This document shows positions 10,015 through 18,811 of a DNA stretch of 64,000 nt, in pieces (within the stretch, counting starts at the first letter, position 1; each line of letters begins with the position of its first letter). The stretch covers positions 992,001 through 1,056,000 of the forward strand of contig NZ_CP048833.1 in assembly GCF_012971725.1 (NCBI RefSeq), written 5' to 3'. A model generated the notes under the pieces. It was not told the DNA's origin and did not search any database. It saw only the letters and a program-made list of their open reading frames with translations. The position numbers and the translations under genes were made by a program. The DNA is from Pseudomonas multiresinivorans. Lineage in GTDB: Bacteria; Pseudomonadota; Gammaproteobacteria; Pseudomonadales; Pseudomonadaceae.

Positions 10015-10760
10015 TAGACCTTCAGACTGACCTCTCCCAGACGTGCACCACTCGGGCCGAAGCTGTGTTCCAGCAGCTCGCGGCGTCCGTCGGCATGTAC
10101 GATCAACGCGGTGCTGGCGCGGGTACCGTAGTTCGGGCTGGCGATGAACACGCTGGAGAGCAGGCGCTCGGTGGCCAGGCCGACGCCGGTATCCGGCAAC
10201 TCGGCTTCACTGGGCTGGCGATTGTCCGCCAGTAGCGCGACCAGGGAGCCGGTATCAGGCTTCTCCAACGCTGCCTCCAGACCCTCACGCGCGGTAAGAA
10301 GCTTGGGCCAGGGCGTGTTCAGCGCTGCATTGGACAGCCCGTGCACCCCCGGCGCCACTGCCACTGGCGGGCCGACGCGGGGATTGAAGTAGCACAGTTG
10401 CGCACCGTCGCCGACCAGCAGGTTGAAGCCGCTGTAGTCCGAAGCGCGGCGGGCGACCTGCTGCAGGTACTCCCGCGGCGACTGCCGGCCCTGCAGGAAA
10501 GCCGCCACCAGCTCGCCACGGGAGCGCGGGCCCACCGGCTGGCCGGGGTCGCGCACGTTGGTCAGGGCGGCGAAACGCCCACCCGCGGCCACTCCCATCC
10601 AGGTGCCGCCGGCCTCCAGGTCGCGGCCGGCATACACGCCGGGATACTCCCCCCAAGCCGCCAGCGGCAGGGTCGGGCGGGCATAGAATTCATCGCGGTT
10701 GGCCGCGACGATCAGGGGCGTGGCGTGCTCGGGGCGCCAAGCGAAGACGATCAGGCACAT
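10014..10760 (-). CDS. NRDE / TANGO2-family protein
   Basis: This 248-residue protein begins MCLIVFAWR and contains the family-defining AANRDEFYARPTLPL segment (about residues 19-33). These are followed by GRDLEAGGTWMGV and FAALTNVRDP. An N-terminal Cys2 after the initiator Met, together with the NRDE motif, is typical of the NRDE/TANGO2 family. That family has an Ntn-hydrolase-like fold and has been linked to heme or acyl-chain handling in eukaryotes. The bacterial role is not settled. No signal peptide is present. The gene is convergent with ptsP and divergent from the TSUP permease. Confidence 0.88.
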   Translation of the reverse strand: MCLIVFAWRPEHATPLIVAANRDEFYARPTLPLAAWGEYPGVYAGRDLEAGGTWMGVAAGGRFAALTNVRDPGQPVGPRSRGELVAAFLQGRQSPREYLQQVARRASDYSGFNLLVGDGAQLCYFNPRVGPPVAVAPGVHGLSNAALNTPWPKLLTAREGLEAALEKPDTGSLVALLADNRQPSEAELPDTGVGLATERLLSSVFIASPNYGTRASTALIVHADGRRELLEHSFGPSGARLGEVSLKV

Positions 10761-10874
10761 GGGTCGAACTCCGTAGTGTGCCGGCAGTCTATCAACATCC
10801 GCCGATGTCCCGGAGTGGCTGGAGCGCCCGGGAGCCTTCGGCTACCATGCCCGCTTTGTTGCCCGAGGTTGCCC

Positions 10875-11657
10875 ATGGAGTTCGTGCTCTACCTGGTGCT
10901 TGGCGCCTGCGCTGGCGTGCTCGCCGGCCTGTTCGGCGTCGGCGGCGGGTTGATCATCGTGCCGGCCCTTGTGTTCAGCTTCACTGCCCACGGCTTCTCG
11001 CCCGATGTGCTGACCCAGATGGCGGTCGGGACTTCGCTGGCGACCATCATCTTCACTTCGATCAATTCGATTCTCGAACACCACCGCCGTGGCGCCGTGC
11101 GCTGGCGGGTGTTCGCCTGGATGACCGTCGGTATCCTGGTCGGCAGCGCGCTGGGCGCGTTGACCGCGTCGAAGATTCAGGGGCCGGTGCTGCAGAAGAT
11201 CATCGGTACCTTTGCCATTCTGGTGTCGATCCAGATGGCCCTCGGGCTCCAGCCCAAGGGCGAGCGCGACCTGCCGGGCCGCTTCGGCCTTGGCGTGGCG
11301 GGCGGCGTGGTGGGCTGGGCTTCGGCAATTTTCGGCATCGGCGGCGGTTCGCTGACTGTGCCGTTCCTGTCCTGGCGTGGCGTCTCCATGCAACAGGCGG
11401 TTGCGACTTCTTCGGCGTGCGGCCTGCCGATCGCCATCGCTGGCGCGATATCCTTCATCGCCGTCGGCTGGCACAACGAGAAACTGCCGGAGCTGAGCCT
11501 GGGCTTCGTCTACCTGCCGGCGCTGCTGGGCATCGCCGTCACCAGTATGTTCTTTGCCCGCATCGGGGCGCGGCTGGCGCATCGTCTGCCGGCCAAGGTC
11601 CTGAAGCGTTTGTTTGCCCTGCTGCTGTTCAGCGTGGGTTTGAGTTTTCTGATCTGA
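10875..11657 (+). CDS. TSUP (TauE/SafE) family permease
   Basis: This is a 260-residue inner-membrane protein with about eight hydrophobic helices. It has the duplicated TSUP signature: GVLAGLFGVGGGLIIVPAL in the N-terminal half and GWASAIFGIGGGSLTVPFL in the C-terminal half. The family exports or imports sulfur-containing or small organic anions; the substrate is not predictable. The start was set at MEFVLYLVLG, because longer upstream frames would add a non-membrane, Arg-rich extension. It sits 20 bp upstream of lgt and is probably co-transcribed with it. Confidence 0.9.
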   Translation: MEFVLYLVLGACAGVLAGLFGVGGGLIIVPALVFSFTAHGFSPDVLTQMAVGTSLATIIFTSINSILEHHRRGAVRWRVFAWMTVGILVGSALGALTASKIQGPVLQKIIGTFAILVSIQMALGLQPKGERDLPGRFGLGVAGGVVGWASAIFGIGGGSLTVPFLSWRGVSMQQAVATSSACGLPIAIAGAISFIAVGWHNEKLPELSLGFVYLPALLGIAVTSMFFARIGARLAHRLPAKVLKRLFALLLFSVGLSFLI

Positions 11658-11677
11658 GTTCCTGCTAGGAGAAGCGG

Positions 11678-12478
11678 ATGCTGCCTTATCCACAGATCGA
11701 CCCGGTTGCCGTAGCGCTCGGGCCGCTGAAAATCCACTGGTACGGCCTGATGTACCTGATCGGCATCGGCGGCGCCTGGCTGCTGGCCTCGCGCAAGCTG
11801 AAGGAGTTCGACCCGACCTGGACCAAGGAGAAGCTCTCCGACCTGGTCTTCTGGGTGGCGTGCGGCGTGGTCCTGGGCGGTCGCCTGGGCTACGTGCTGT
11901 TCTACAACCTGGACGAGTACATCGCCAACCCGACGCTGATCTTCGAGGTGTGGAAGGGCGGCATGTCGTTCCACGGCGGGCTGATCGGCGTGATGCTGGC
12001 CACCTGGTGGTTCGGCAAGCGCAACAACAAGAGCTTCTTCCAGCTCATGGACTTCATCGCGCCGCTGGTACCGATCGGCCTGGGCGCCGGGCGCATCGGC
12101 AACTTCATCAACGGCGAGCTGTGGGGCAAGGTGACTGACGTGCCCTGGGCGATGATCTTCCCCACCGGCGGCCCGGAGCCGCGCCACCCGTCGCAGCTGT
12201 ATCAGTTCGCCCTGGAAGGTGTGGCGCTGTTCGTGGTGCTCTGGCTGTTTACCCGCAAGCCGCGCCCGACTGCCTCGGTGTCCGGCCTGTTCGTGCTGTG
12301 CTACGGCATCTTCCGCTTCATCGTCGAGTTCGTCCGCGTGCCGGATGCCCAACTGGGCTACCTGGCTTGGGGCTGGCTGACCATGGGCCAAGTGCTGTGC
12401 GTGCCGATGGTCCTGGGCGGCATCGCGCTGATGGTCTGGGCCTACCGCCGCGCCCCGGCGCAGCCGGCCGCGAGCTGA
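11678..12478 (+). CDS. lgt: Prolipoprotein diacylglyceryl transferase
   Basis: This 266-residue inner-membrane enzyme transfers diacylglycerol from phosphatidylglycerol to the lipobox cysteine of prolipoproteins, the first step of lipoprotein maturation. The Lgt signature is intact: [15 protein letters not shown] with Arg139 and NFINGE 142-147, preceded by [12 protein letters not shown] with the conserved His. The later RHPSQLYQ segment and about seven membrane helices also fit. AGGAG lies before the ATG. It is followed by an intrinsic terminator and a REP element. In P. aeruginosa thyA follows lgt, but here it does not, which marks a synteny breakpoint. Confidence 0.97.
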   Translation: MLPYPQIDPVAVALGPLKIHWYGLMYLIGIGGAWLLASRKLKEFDPTWTKEKLSDLVFWVACGVVLGGRLGYVLFYNLDEYIANPTLIFEVWKGGMSFHGGLIGVMLATWWFGKRNNKSFFQLMDFIAPLVPIGLGAGRIGNFINGELWGKVTDVPWAMIFPTGGPEPRHPSQLYQFALEGVALFVVLWLFTRKPRPTASVSGLFVLCYGIFRFIVEFVRVPDAQLGYLAWGWLTMGQVLCVPMVLGGIALMVWAYRRAPAQPAAS

Positions 12479-12492
12479 GCATTGCCTGAATG

Positions 12493-12521
12493 AAAAAGCC
12501 CGCCAATCGGCGGGCTTTTTC
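12493..12521 (+). terminator. Intrinsic terminator after lgt
   Basis: AAAAAGCCCGCC pairs with GGCGGGCTTTTT around a short loop and ends in a T-run. This is a classical rho-independent terminator, probably bidirectional for lgt and the NfeD gene. Confidence 0.9.
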
Positions 12522-12531
12522 ATTGGCTCTT

Positions 12532-12603
12532 GGTAGGAGCGAGCTTGCTCGCGAACAGACCTCGCGGCGGGGATCGGGTTCGCGAGCAAGCTCGCTCCTA
12601 CAA
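12532..12603. repeat. REP element, inverted pair
   Basis: The unit TAGGAGCGAGCTTGCTCGCG and its reverse complement face each other about 22 bp apart. It matches the other REP copies in this window. It marks the junction between the lgt block and the NfeD-stomatin block. Confidence 0.9.
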
Positions 12604-12611
12604 GTAGTGCT

Positions 12612-13058
12612 TCAGACAGGTTCGATGAGGAGCAGGACACCGTCCTGACCGATCACGCGCACCTGCGCGCCAACGGGCAGGTCCGGCCCACTGACCAGCC
12701 ACACGCTGTCACCGACGCGGACCTTGCCGCGTCCGCCGACGATGGCGTCATGCAGGGCGAACTGCCGGCCCACCAGTTCGCTGCCGCGACGGTTCAGGCT
12801 GGACGGTTCGGCCGTGCGCTTGTTGATGCGCTGGTGGTTCCACCAGTACAGCGCGGTGAGGATCGCCAGCACGCCGAAGGCCAGGCACTGCCAGACCCAG
12901 TCGAGCCCCGGTACGAGGAAGGACAGCACGCCGGTGAGCGCGGCGGCGATGCCGATCCACAGCAGGTAGCCGCCTGCGCCGAAGATTTCCAGGATCAGCA
13001 GGACGATGCCCAGGCCCAGCCAGTCCCAGAAACCGAGGTTCTGGAGAAAGGCGGCCAT
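12612..13058 (-). CDS. NfeD-family membrane protein
   Basis: This 148-residue protein has two or three membrane helices in its first 75 residues (LGIVLLILEIFGAGGYLLWIG and the following stretch). A C-terminal OB-fold domain follows (about residues 85-148; GRGKVRVGDSVWLVSGPDLPVGAQVRVIG). This is the short NfeD form without the ClpP-like protease domain. Such proteins are encoded next to stomatin/SPFH genes and are thought to scaffold them in membrane microdomains. The start overlaps the stop of the stomatin-like gene by one base, so the two are translationally coupled. Confidence 0.88.
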   Translation of the reverse strand: MAAFLQNLGFWDWLGLGIVLLILEIFGAGGYLLWIGIAAALTGVLSFLVPGLDWVWQCLAFGVLAILTALYWWNHQRINKRTAEPSSLNRRGSELVGRQFALHDAIVGGRGKVRVGDSVWLVSGPDLPVGAQVRVIGQDGVLLLIEPV

Positions 13059-13984
13059 CAGCTACGGCCCTTGGTGTCGCCGAAGGTGGCTTTGACGATC
13101 TCGCCGATGCCGGCGACCGAGCCGATCACCTGGCTGGCTTCCAGCGGCATCAGCACGATCTTGCTGTTGTTCGAGCTGGCCAGCTTGCCCAGCGCGTCGA
13201 CGTACTTCTGCGCGACGAAGTAGTTGATCGCCTGCACGTTGCCGGTGGCGATGGCCTCGGAAACCACCTGGGTCGCCTTGGCTTCGGCCTCGGCCTGGCG
13301 CTCGCGGGCCTCTGCTTCGAGGAAGGCGGCCTGGCGCTGGCCTTCGGCCTTGAGTATCTGTGCCTGCTTCTCACCCTCGGCGGTGAGGATGTCTGCGGCG
13401 CGCTTGCCTTCGGCTTCGAGAATCTGCGCGCGCTTGAGGCGCTCGGCACGCATCTGGCCGCTCATGGCCTCGACCAGGTCGGCCGGCGGGCTGATGTCCT
13501 TGATCTCGATACGGGTGACTTTCAGCCCCCAGGGCGCGGTGGCTTCATCGACGGTGCGCAGCAGGCGTTCGTTGATCGAGTCGCGCTGGCTGAGCATATG
13601 GTCCAGCTCCATGGAGCCGAGTACGGTACGGATGTTGGTCATCACCAGATTGCGCACGGCGTTTTCCAGCCCGCTGACTTCGTAGGCGGCACGCGCGGCA
13701 TCCACCACCTGATAGAAGCACACCGCGTCGATCTCGACGATGGCGTTGTCGGCGCTGATCGCCTCCTGCGGCGGGATGTCCAGCACGCGTTCCATCATGT
13801 TGATCTTCTGGCCGACGCGATCCACCACCGGAATGATGAGGCTCAGGCCCGGCTTGAGCGTGACGGTATAGCGCCCGAAGCGCTCGATGGTCCATTCGAA
13901 GCCCTGGGGAACGACCTTGAACCCCATGAGGACGATGACGATGGCGAGAATGACGAAGAGCAGGGCGACGCTGCCGATTTCCAT
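13058..13984 (-). CDS. Stomatin-like SPFH membrane protein (paraslipin type)
   Basis: This 308-residue protein has an N-terminal membrane anchor (about residues 4-24) and an SPFH/band-7 domain ([24 protein letters not shown] to about residue 170). A charged coiled-coil follows ([20 protein letters not shown], about 185-240), with a C-terminal oligomerisation segment. These proteins form large rings in the inner membrane and are implicated in membrane quality control. It is first in a two-gene operon with the NfeD gene. P. aeruginosa has the same pair, remembered at a different chromosomal position. Confidence 0.92.
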   Translation of the reverse strand: MEIGSVALLFVILAIVIVLMGFKVVPQGFEWTIERFGRYTVTLKPGLSLIIPVVDRVGQKINMMERVLDIPPQEAISADNAIVEIDAVCFYQVVDAARAAYEVSGLENAVRNLVMTNIRTVLGSMELDHMLSQRDSINERLLRTVDEATAPWGLKVTRIEIKDISPPADLVEAMSGQMRAERLKRAQILEAEGKRAADILTAEGEKQAQILKAEGQRQAAFLEAEARERQAEAEAKATQVVSEAIATGNVQAINYFVAQKYVDALGKLASSNNSKIVLMPLEASQVIGSVAGIGEIVKATFGDTKGRS

Positions 13985-14068
13985 GCAAAAGACTCCTTGT
14001 CTGGCGTGGATGAAGAGGGCCGAGTGTAACCGAACCGGCGCAGCGAGCTGGCATACAGGAAAGTGCAG

Positions 14069-14100
14069 CAGTCGCCTGGGGAGTTTTCCTCAGGCGACTG
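14069..14100 (-). terminator. Terminator-like hairpin after the GspE-type gene
   Basis: CAGTCGCCTG and CAGGCGACTG form a perfect 10-bp stem, extended by GGA/TCC, in the gap downstream of the ATPase gene. No long U-tract follows. Confidence 0.6.
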
Positions 14101-14109
14101 ACGGGCGGC

Positions 14110-15894
14110 TTACTTCTGCTCGCTCTGCGGGGTCACCCGCATGACTTCCTCGATGGTCGTCAGGCCCGCCGCAACCTTCTGCGCGCCGGACAGGCGCAGG
14201 CTGCGCATGCCTTCCTTGAAGGCCTGGCGGCGCAGCGGGATGAGGTCGGTGTCGGCGGTGATCAGTTCCTTCAGCGACTCTGTCAGCAGCATGATCTCGT
14301 ACACGCCGGCGCGTCCGCGGTAACCGGTGTCGCGGCATTCCAGGCAGCCGACGGCCTGCTGCGCACCGGTGGGCAGCGGGGCGTTCCAGGGGCGGGTGAC
14401 TTCCTGCCAGTCTTCCTCGTGCAGCTCCATCGGCGCCTTGCAATGCGGGCAGAGCGTGCGCACCAGCCGCTGGGCCATGACGCCGAGCACGGTGGCGCGG
14501 ATCAGGTAGTAGGGCACGCCCAGTTCCAGCAGGCGGGTGATGGCGGTGGGCGAGTCGTTGGTGTGCAGCGTGGAGAGCACCAGGTGGCCGGTGAGCGCCG
14601 CCTGGATCGCCATCTCGGCGGTCTCCAGGTCGCGGATCTCGCCGACCATGATGATGTCCGGGTCCTGCCGCAGCAGAGCGCGCACGCCGCTGGCGAAGGT
14701 CAGGTCGATGTTGTGCTGGACCTGCATCTGGTTGAACGAGGGCTCGATCATCTCGATCGGGTCCTCGATGGTGCAGAGGTTCACTTCATCCGTGGCAAGC
14801 TGCTTGAGCGTGGTGTAGAGCGTGGTGGTCTTGCCCGAACCGGTGGGGCCGGTGACCAGGATGATGCCGTTGGGCTGGCTGGTCATGCTCTCCCAGCGGC
14901 GCAGGTCGTCGGGGGAGAAACCGAGCTGATCGAAACTCTTGAGCAGCACCTCGGGGTCGAAGATCCGCATCACCATCTTCTCGCCGAAGGCCGTGGGCAG
15001 CGTCGACAGGCGCAGCTCCACCTCGGCGCCTTCCGGCGTCTTGGTCTTCACCCGGCCGTCCTGCGGCTTGCGCTTCTCGGCGACGTTCATGCGCCCCAGG
15101 GACTTCAGGCGGCTGACCACCGCCATGCTGACCTGCGGCGGGAACTGGTAGACGTTGTGCAGCACGCCGTCGATGCGGAAGCGCACCGTGCCCTGCTCGC
15201 GCCGCGGTTCGATATGGATATCGCTGGCGCGCTGCTGGAAGGCGTACTGGAACAGCCAGTCGACGATGGTAACGATGTGGGCGTCGTTGGCATCGGGTTC
15301 CTGGTCGCTGGCGCCCAGGTTGAGCAGCTGTTCGAAGTTGCCGACCCCGCTGATCTTCTGGTCCGCCGAGCTGGCGCCGGTCACCGACTTGGCGAGGCGG
15401 TAGAACTCGACGGTGAAGCGCTGGATGTCCGCGGGGTTGGCCACCACGCGCTTGATCGGGCGCTTGAGGACGTGGGTGAGGTTGCTCTCCCAGGCGTGCA
15501 CGAAGGGCTGTGCGCTGGCGATGGTGACTTCATCCGGTGCCACCGCGACCGCGAGGATATGGTGGCGCTGGGCGAAGGCGTACGACATCAGCGGCGTGAC
15601 CGCGGCGACATCGATCTTCAGCGGGTCGATGCGCAGGTAGGGCTGCCCGGCGTAGTCCGCCAGCCACCTCACCAGCGCATCCAGGTCCAGCTTGCGTCCC
15701 GGCCGCTGGCGATCCTCGACCTGCTGCGCGGCGAGGAATTCCAGCGGGTGCTGCTGGTTCTTCACCGCGCTGCGGCGGATCGCCAGGCACTGCTCGGCGT
15801 CATCCTGGGCGACCCGGCCCTGGGTGACCAGCTCGCGCAGGATGTCGCCCAGGTCGAGCGGACGATCCTGGGCGGAAGGGGCAAAGACGGACAT
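14110..15894 (-). CDS. GspE/PilB-type secretion ATPase, orphan
   Basis: This 594-residue cytosolic ATPase belongs to the type II secretion / type IV pilus assembly class. An N-terminal MshEN-like region (about residues 55-170, with YLRIDPLKIDVAAVTPL) precedes the ATPase core. The core has Walker A GPTGSGKTTTLYTTL, Asp box EDPIEM, Walker B DIIMVGEIRD and a His box STLHTND. Near the C-terminus is the zinc-binding pair CPHC...CLEC typical of GspE/PilB. No pilin, platform or secretin genes are adjacent, so it is an orphan; its neighbours are CYTH triphosphatase and arginine genes. In P. aeruginosa a similar orphan gene lies near argE. The partner system is unknown. Confidence 0.88.
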   Translation of the reverse strand: MSVFAPSAQDRPLDLGDILRELVTQGRVAQDDAEQCLAIRRSAVKNQQHPLEFLAAQQVEDRQRPGRKLDLDALVRWLADYAGQPYLRIDPLKIDVAAVTPLMSYAFAQRHHILAVAVAPDEVTIASAQPFVHAWESNLTHVLKRPIKRVVANPADIQRFTVEFYRLAKSVTGASSADQKISGVGNFEQLLNLGASDQEPDANDAHIVTIVDWLFQYAFQQRASDIHIEPRREQGTVRFRIDGVLHNVYQFPPQVSMAVVSRLKSLGRMNVAEKRKPQDGRVKTKTPEGAEVELRLSTLPTAFGEKMVMRIFDPEVLLKSFDQLGFSPDDLRRWESMTSQPNGIILVTGPTGSGKTTTLYTTLKQLATDEVNLCTIEDPIEMIEPSFNQMQVQHNIDLTFASGVRALLRQDPDIIMVGEIRDLETAEMAIQAALTGHLVLSTLHTNDSPTAITRLLELGVPYYLIRATVLGVMAQRLVRTLCPHCKAPMELHEEDWQEVTRPWNAPLPTGAQQAVGCLECRDTGYRGRAGVYEIMLLTESLKELITADTDLIPLRRQAFKEGMRSLRLSGAQKVAAGLTTIEEVMRVTPQSEQK

Positions 15895-15949
15895 GCAGAC
15901 TCCCTACTTCAATGGCGGGTCGACAGGCCCGCGACGTCGCCGGGCCAGC

Positions 15950-17314
15950 TTATTTCAAAAGCGCCTTCCACGGCTTGAGGGTCAGCACAGTATGGGCCTG
16001 GGCCGCGAGGGCATCCAGGCGCCCCTCGGCGTCGGGAGTGGCGAGCAGCTCCTGCAGCTTGGCCAGCTCGCCGTAGAGGCGATCGGTTTCCGGCAGCTCC
16101 AGCACGCTGCGCGCCAGGCGCAGCCAGACCAGCATGCGCTGCAGGCGCGGCAGCTGGTCGGCGAGTACCTCGGGCAAATGCTGGGCGCGTTGCAGTGGCA
16201 TGGCCTGAGCTTCTTCGGCCAGGGTGCGCTGCAGCCACTTGCCGACGGCGGAGCCGCCCAGGCGGTTGGCGCGGTCGTTGCGCTCAAGGGTCCAGGCCTT
16301 GCCCAGCAGCCAGCGCGAGGTGCTCAGGGAGAACTGACCCCAGCGCACATTCGCCAGTTCCTCGCGGAAGACTGCCGGCATCTGCTGGCGCAGCGCCTCG
16401 TCATCGCGACCCTGTTCGATGCGCGGTTGCCAGTCGGCGAGCAGCGCATCGAGAGCAGTACGCAGTTCGCGGGTGGTGGCGCGCGGCACGGCCTGGCCAA
16501 GACTGCCGAGCAGGGCGCGCAGGTCGACCAGTTGCTGCAGCCAGCTTTCCAGCAGGCTCCAGTGGCCATTGAAGCGGTACTGCTCGGCCAGGCGCTGGCT
16601 GCTGCCCAGCAGCGACCAGGACAGCGCGGCGAAGGCACCGTCCAGCGGGGTTTCATGCAGCAGCTTCTGGGTATCGGGTTGCACGCTGTAGCTGGCCGGG
16701 TCGAACAGGCGGTAGCCGCGCTCGGCCTTGCTGATGTCGCAGGGCATCAGCGCGAGGTCGGCGGCCAGTTCGATGGCGAGGTCCAGCAGCGCTTCGGGCT
16801 CGCCCTGGCGCAGTTCCAGTTCCAGCTCGCAGATTTCCTCTTCCTGCTTGCCGGCGACAACCTTGCCCAGGTCCAGCGCGGCCTCGATCACCACCTTGGC
16901 CTTGCCGCGGCCCCAGGCGATCTCGGCGCGCTGGCGGGTGAAGTCGGTGCTGAAGATCGGCTTCAGGGTCTTCTTGTCCAGGTCCGCCAGGGCGGCCGGC
17001 CAGCACTGGTCGTCGAGCTTCTTGATATCGAGCTTGTTCTTCTCCAGGTACCAGTCCCATTCATTGCGCTCGGACAGGCCGGCGATGCTCTGGCCGCGGG
17101 TCTTCAGGGTCTGGATGAACTGCTCGCCGTCCTTGCGCATGCGCAGTGCCACGCGGGCGCGGGCCAGGTCGCGGCCCGGAGTGTCGTAGTACTGGTTGAA
17201 CAGTTCGCGGAGCTCCCAGCCGGATTTGTTGCGCTTCTTCAGTGCGGGATGCTCGCGCAGGGCTTCGAGGGTCTCGCGGCTGGCGCGCAGTTTGATTTCG
17301 GTTTCTTTCTGCAT
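15950..17314 (-). CDS. CYTH-domain inorganic triphosphatase (YgiF-like)
   Basis: This 454-residue protein begins with the CYTH tunnel-fold signature ETEIKLR (residues 3-9; the ExExK metal-triphosphate motif). It continues with QYYDTPGRDLARARVALRMR and further basic and acidic strands to about residue 205 (EEICELELELRQG). The remaining roughly 240 residues are helical and Arg/Leu-rich, consistent with a CHAD-like domain as in E. coli YgiF, though conserved CHAD histidines are not obvious. The likely reaction is hydrolysis of inorganic triphosphate, possibly linked to polyphosphate. The start was placed at MQKETEIK, because longer frames add a non-conserved extension. It is divergent from argE. 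Confidence 0.85.
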   Translation of the reverse strand: MQKETEIKLRASRETLEALREHPALKKRNKSGWELRELFNQYYDTPGRDLARARVALRMRKDGEQFIQTLKTRGQSIAGLSERNEWDWYLEKNKLDIKKLDDQCWPAALADLDKKTLKPIFSTDFTRQRAEIAWGRGKAKVVIEAALDLGKVVAGKQEEEICELELELRQGEPEALLDLAIELAADLALMPCDISKAERGYRLFDPASYSVQPDTQKLLHETPLDGAFAALSWSLLGSSQRLAEQYRFNGHWSLLESWLQQLVDLRALLGSLGQAVPRATTRELRTALDALLADWQPRIEQGRDDEALRQQMPAVFREELANVRWGQFSLSTSRWLLGKAWTLERNDRANRLGGSAVGKWLQRTLAEEAQAMPLQRAQHLPEVLADQLPRLQRMLVWLRLARSVLELPETDRLYGELAKLQELLATPDAEGRLDALAAQAHTVLTLKPWKALLK

Positions 17315-17501
17315 GGCGGGGGTCCGGGTCAGAGCGGCCGCGCCCGGATTCCCGACCTGCTGTAGGAAGGACGGAACGACGGGCGCGAAAAAGACTTCAA
17401 AGTCATGCAGTCTACAGGACTTCGGCGTTCCTGCCGGGCGCCGCGAGGTTTTACCGCAGCGTGGCATGGTCCATAGTGGGAACACATCTTCGGAGGACGC
17501 C

Positions 17502-18641
17502 ATGCCGTTGCCGCCCCTGAAACAACGCTTTGTCGAGCTGATCGCGGTTCCGTCCGTCAGCTGTACCCAGCCTGCGCTGGACCAGTCCAATCGCCCGGTG
17601 GTCGAGTTGCTCGGCAACTGGCTGGTGGACCTGGGGTTCGCCTGCGAGATGCAGCCGGTGTCACCGGGCAAGTTCAACCTGATCGCGACCCTGGGCAGCG
17701 GCCCCGGCGGGCTGGTGCTGGCCGGGCACACCGATACCGTGCCCTACGACGAGGCCCTGTGGAAAAGCGACCCGCTGGGCCTGGATGAGCGCGACGGGCG
17801 CTGGTTCGGCCTGGGCGCCTGCGACATGAAGGGCTTCTTTGCCCTGGCCATCGAAGCGCTGTTGCCGTTGCTGGAGCAGCCGTTCAGGCAGCCGTTGATC
17901 ATCCTCGCCACCTGCGACGAGGAAAGCTCCATGGCCGGTGCCCGTGCGCTGGCCGACGCGGGGCGGCCGTTGGGGCGCGCCGCGGTGATCGGTGAGCCGA
18001 CCAACCTCAAGCCGATCCGCCTGCACAAGGGCGTGATGATGGAACGCATCGACATCCTCGGGCAGAGCGGCCATTCCTCAGACCCGAGCCTGGGACGCAG
18101 TGCGCTGGAGGCGATGCAGGCAGTGATGGGCGAGTTGCAGAGCTTGCGCAGCCAGTGGCAGCAGGAATTCAACAACCCGCAGTTCAGCGTGCCACAGCCG
18201 ACCCTCAACCTGGGCTGCATCCATGGCGGCGACAATCCCAACCGCATCTGCGGCCAGTGCGCCCTGGAATTCGACCTGCGTCCGCTGCCGGGAATGGCTC
18301 CGGAAACCCTGCGCCAGAGCATTCGCGATCGGCTGCAGCCGGTTGCCGAGCGCCATGCCGTGAAGATCGATTACGCACCGCTTTTCCCTGCCGTGCCGCC
18401 CTTCGAGGAGCCGGCGCAGAGCGAGCTGGTGCGACTCGCCGAAAGTCTGACCGGGCACACGGCGGAAGCGGTAGCCTTTGGCACCGAAGCACCGTATCTT
18501 CAGCAGCTCGGCTGCCAGACCCTGGTGCTGGGCCCCGGCGACATCGCCTGTGCCCACCAGCCCGATGAACACCTTGAACTGGACCGCATCGAGCCGACCG
18601 TAGCGTTGCTACGCGGATTGATCCGTCATTACTGTCTATAG
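17502..18641 (+). CDS. argE: Acetylornithine deacetylase
   Basis: This 379-residue M20 metallohydrolase removes acetate from N-acetylornithine to give ornithine in arginine synthesis. M20 signatures include the metal ligands in LAGHTDTVPYDEALWKSDP and the catalytic glutamates in ATCDEESSMAGARAL. The dimerisation domain follows (IRLHKGVMMERIDILGQSGHSSDP), and a late His lies near ACAHQPDEHLELDRI. The start follows GGAGGA by six bases; the longer upstream frame is rejected. argA lies 170 bp downstream on the same strand, so both ends of the linear ornithine route are encoded together. Confidence 0.93.
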   Translation: MPLPPLKQRFVELIAVPSVSCTQPALDQSNRPVVELLGNWLVDLGFACEMQPVSPGKFNLIATLGSGPGGLVLAGHTDTVPYDEALWKSDPLGLDERDGRWFGLGACDMKGFFALAIEALLPLLEQPFRQPLIILATCDEESSMAGARALADAGRPLGRAAVIGEPTNLKPIRLHKGVMMERIDILGQSGHSSDPSLGRSALEAMQAVMGELQSLRSQWQQEFNNPQFSVPQPTLNLGCIHGGDNPNRICGQCALEFDLRPLPGMAPETLRQSIRDRLQPVAERHAVKIDYAPLFPAVPPFEEPAQSELVRLAESLTGHTAEAVAFGTEAPYLQQLGCQTLVLGPGDIACAHQPDEHLELDRIEPTVALLRGLIRHYCL

Positions 18642-18700
18642 AGAGCCCTTCGTAGGCAGTTGCCTGTAGAGCGCCCGGAAAGCGGGCCCAACGTACCCAA

Positions 18701-18737
18701 GAGGAGAAACCTGTCGATGTTCCTGCGACGACGATAA
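18701..18737 (+). CDS. Putative arginine-rich leader peptide of argA (MFLRRR)
   Basis: A strong Shine-Dalgarno GAGGAG (18701-18706) stands ten bases before ATG at 18717, which opens a six-codon frame ATG TTC CTG CGA CGA CGA TAA. Half the codons are arginine, and all three are CGA, a rare codon in GC-rich Pseudomonas. The frame ends 74 bp before the ATG of argA, whose product makes the first arginine precursor. Short leaders rich in the end-product amino acid are a known attenuation device in other operons. The sequence around it can form alternative pairings (see the adjacent RNA feature). The peptide and its role are inferred from sequence alone. Confidence 0.6.
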
Positions 18738-18811
18738 CCGCGCCGCCACTGGCCGCCTTTCGGCCGCATCCGACAGATTTCCGCCCACTCGAACGACAGG
18801 CTTTTCAAGCA
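18709..18811 (+). promoter_or_regulatory. Candidate argA leader RNA with alternative pairings
   Basis: CCTGTCG (18710-18716), which lies between the leader ribosome site and its ATG, has three possible partners. It can pair with CGAC inside the arginine codons (18726-18729), with CGACAG at 18771-18776, or over all seven bases with CGACAGG at 18794-18800. The last site holds the only Shine-Dalgarno-like AGG of argA. A GGCCG/CGGCC hairpin (18751-18765) and a GCTT/AAGC mini-hairpin (18800-18810) lie between them. The choice would depend on ribosome position on the leader. No U-tract terminator is visible, so control would more likely be of translation. Confidence 0.45.

Noticed and set aside
14110..15894. 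Calling the ATPase PilB
   Set aside because: No pilC, pilD or pilA neighbours, and the N-terminus fits the broader GspE/MshE class; the name would overstate the evidence.
17405..17476. 24-codon frame with five arginines before argE (possible leader)
   Set aside because: No convincing ribosome site, scattered rather than consecutive Arg codons, and arginine is common in any GC-rich frame.
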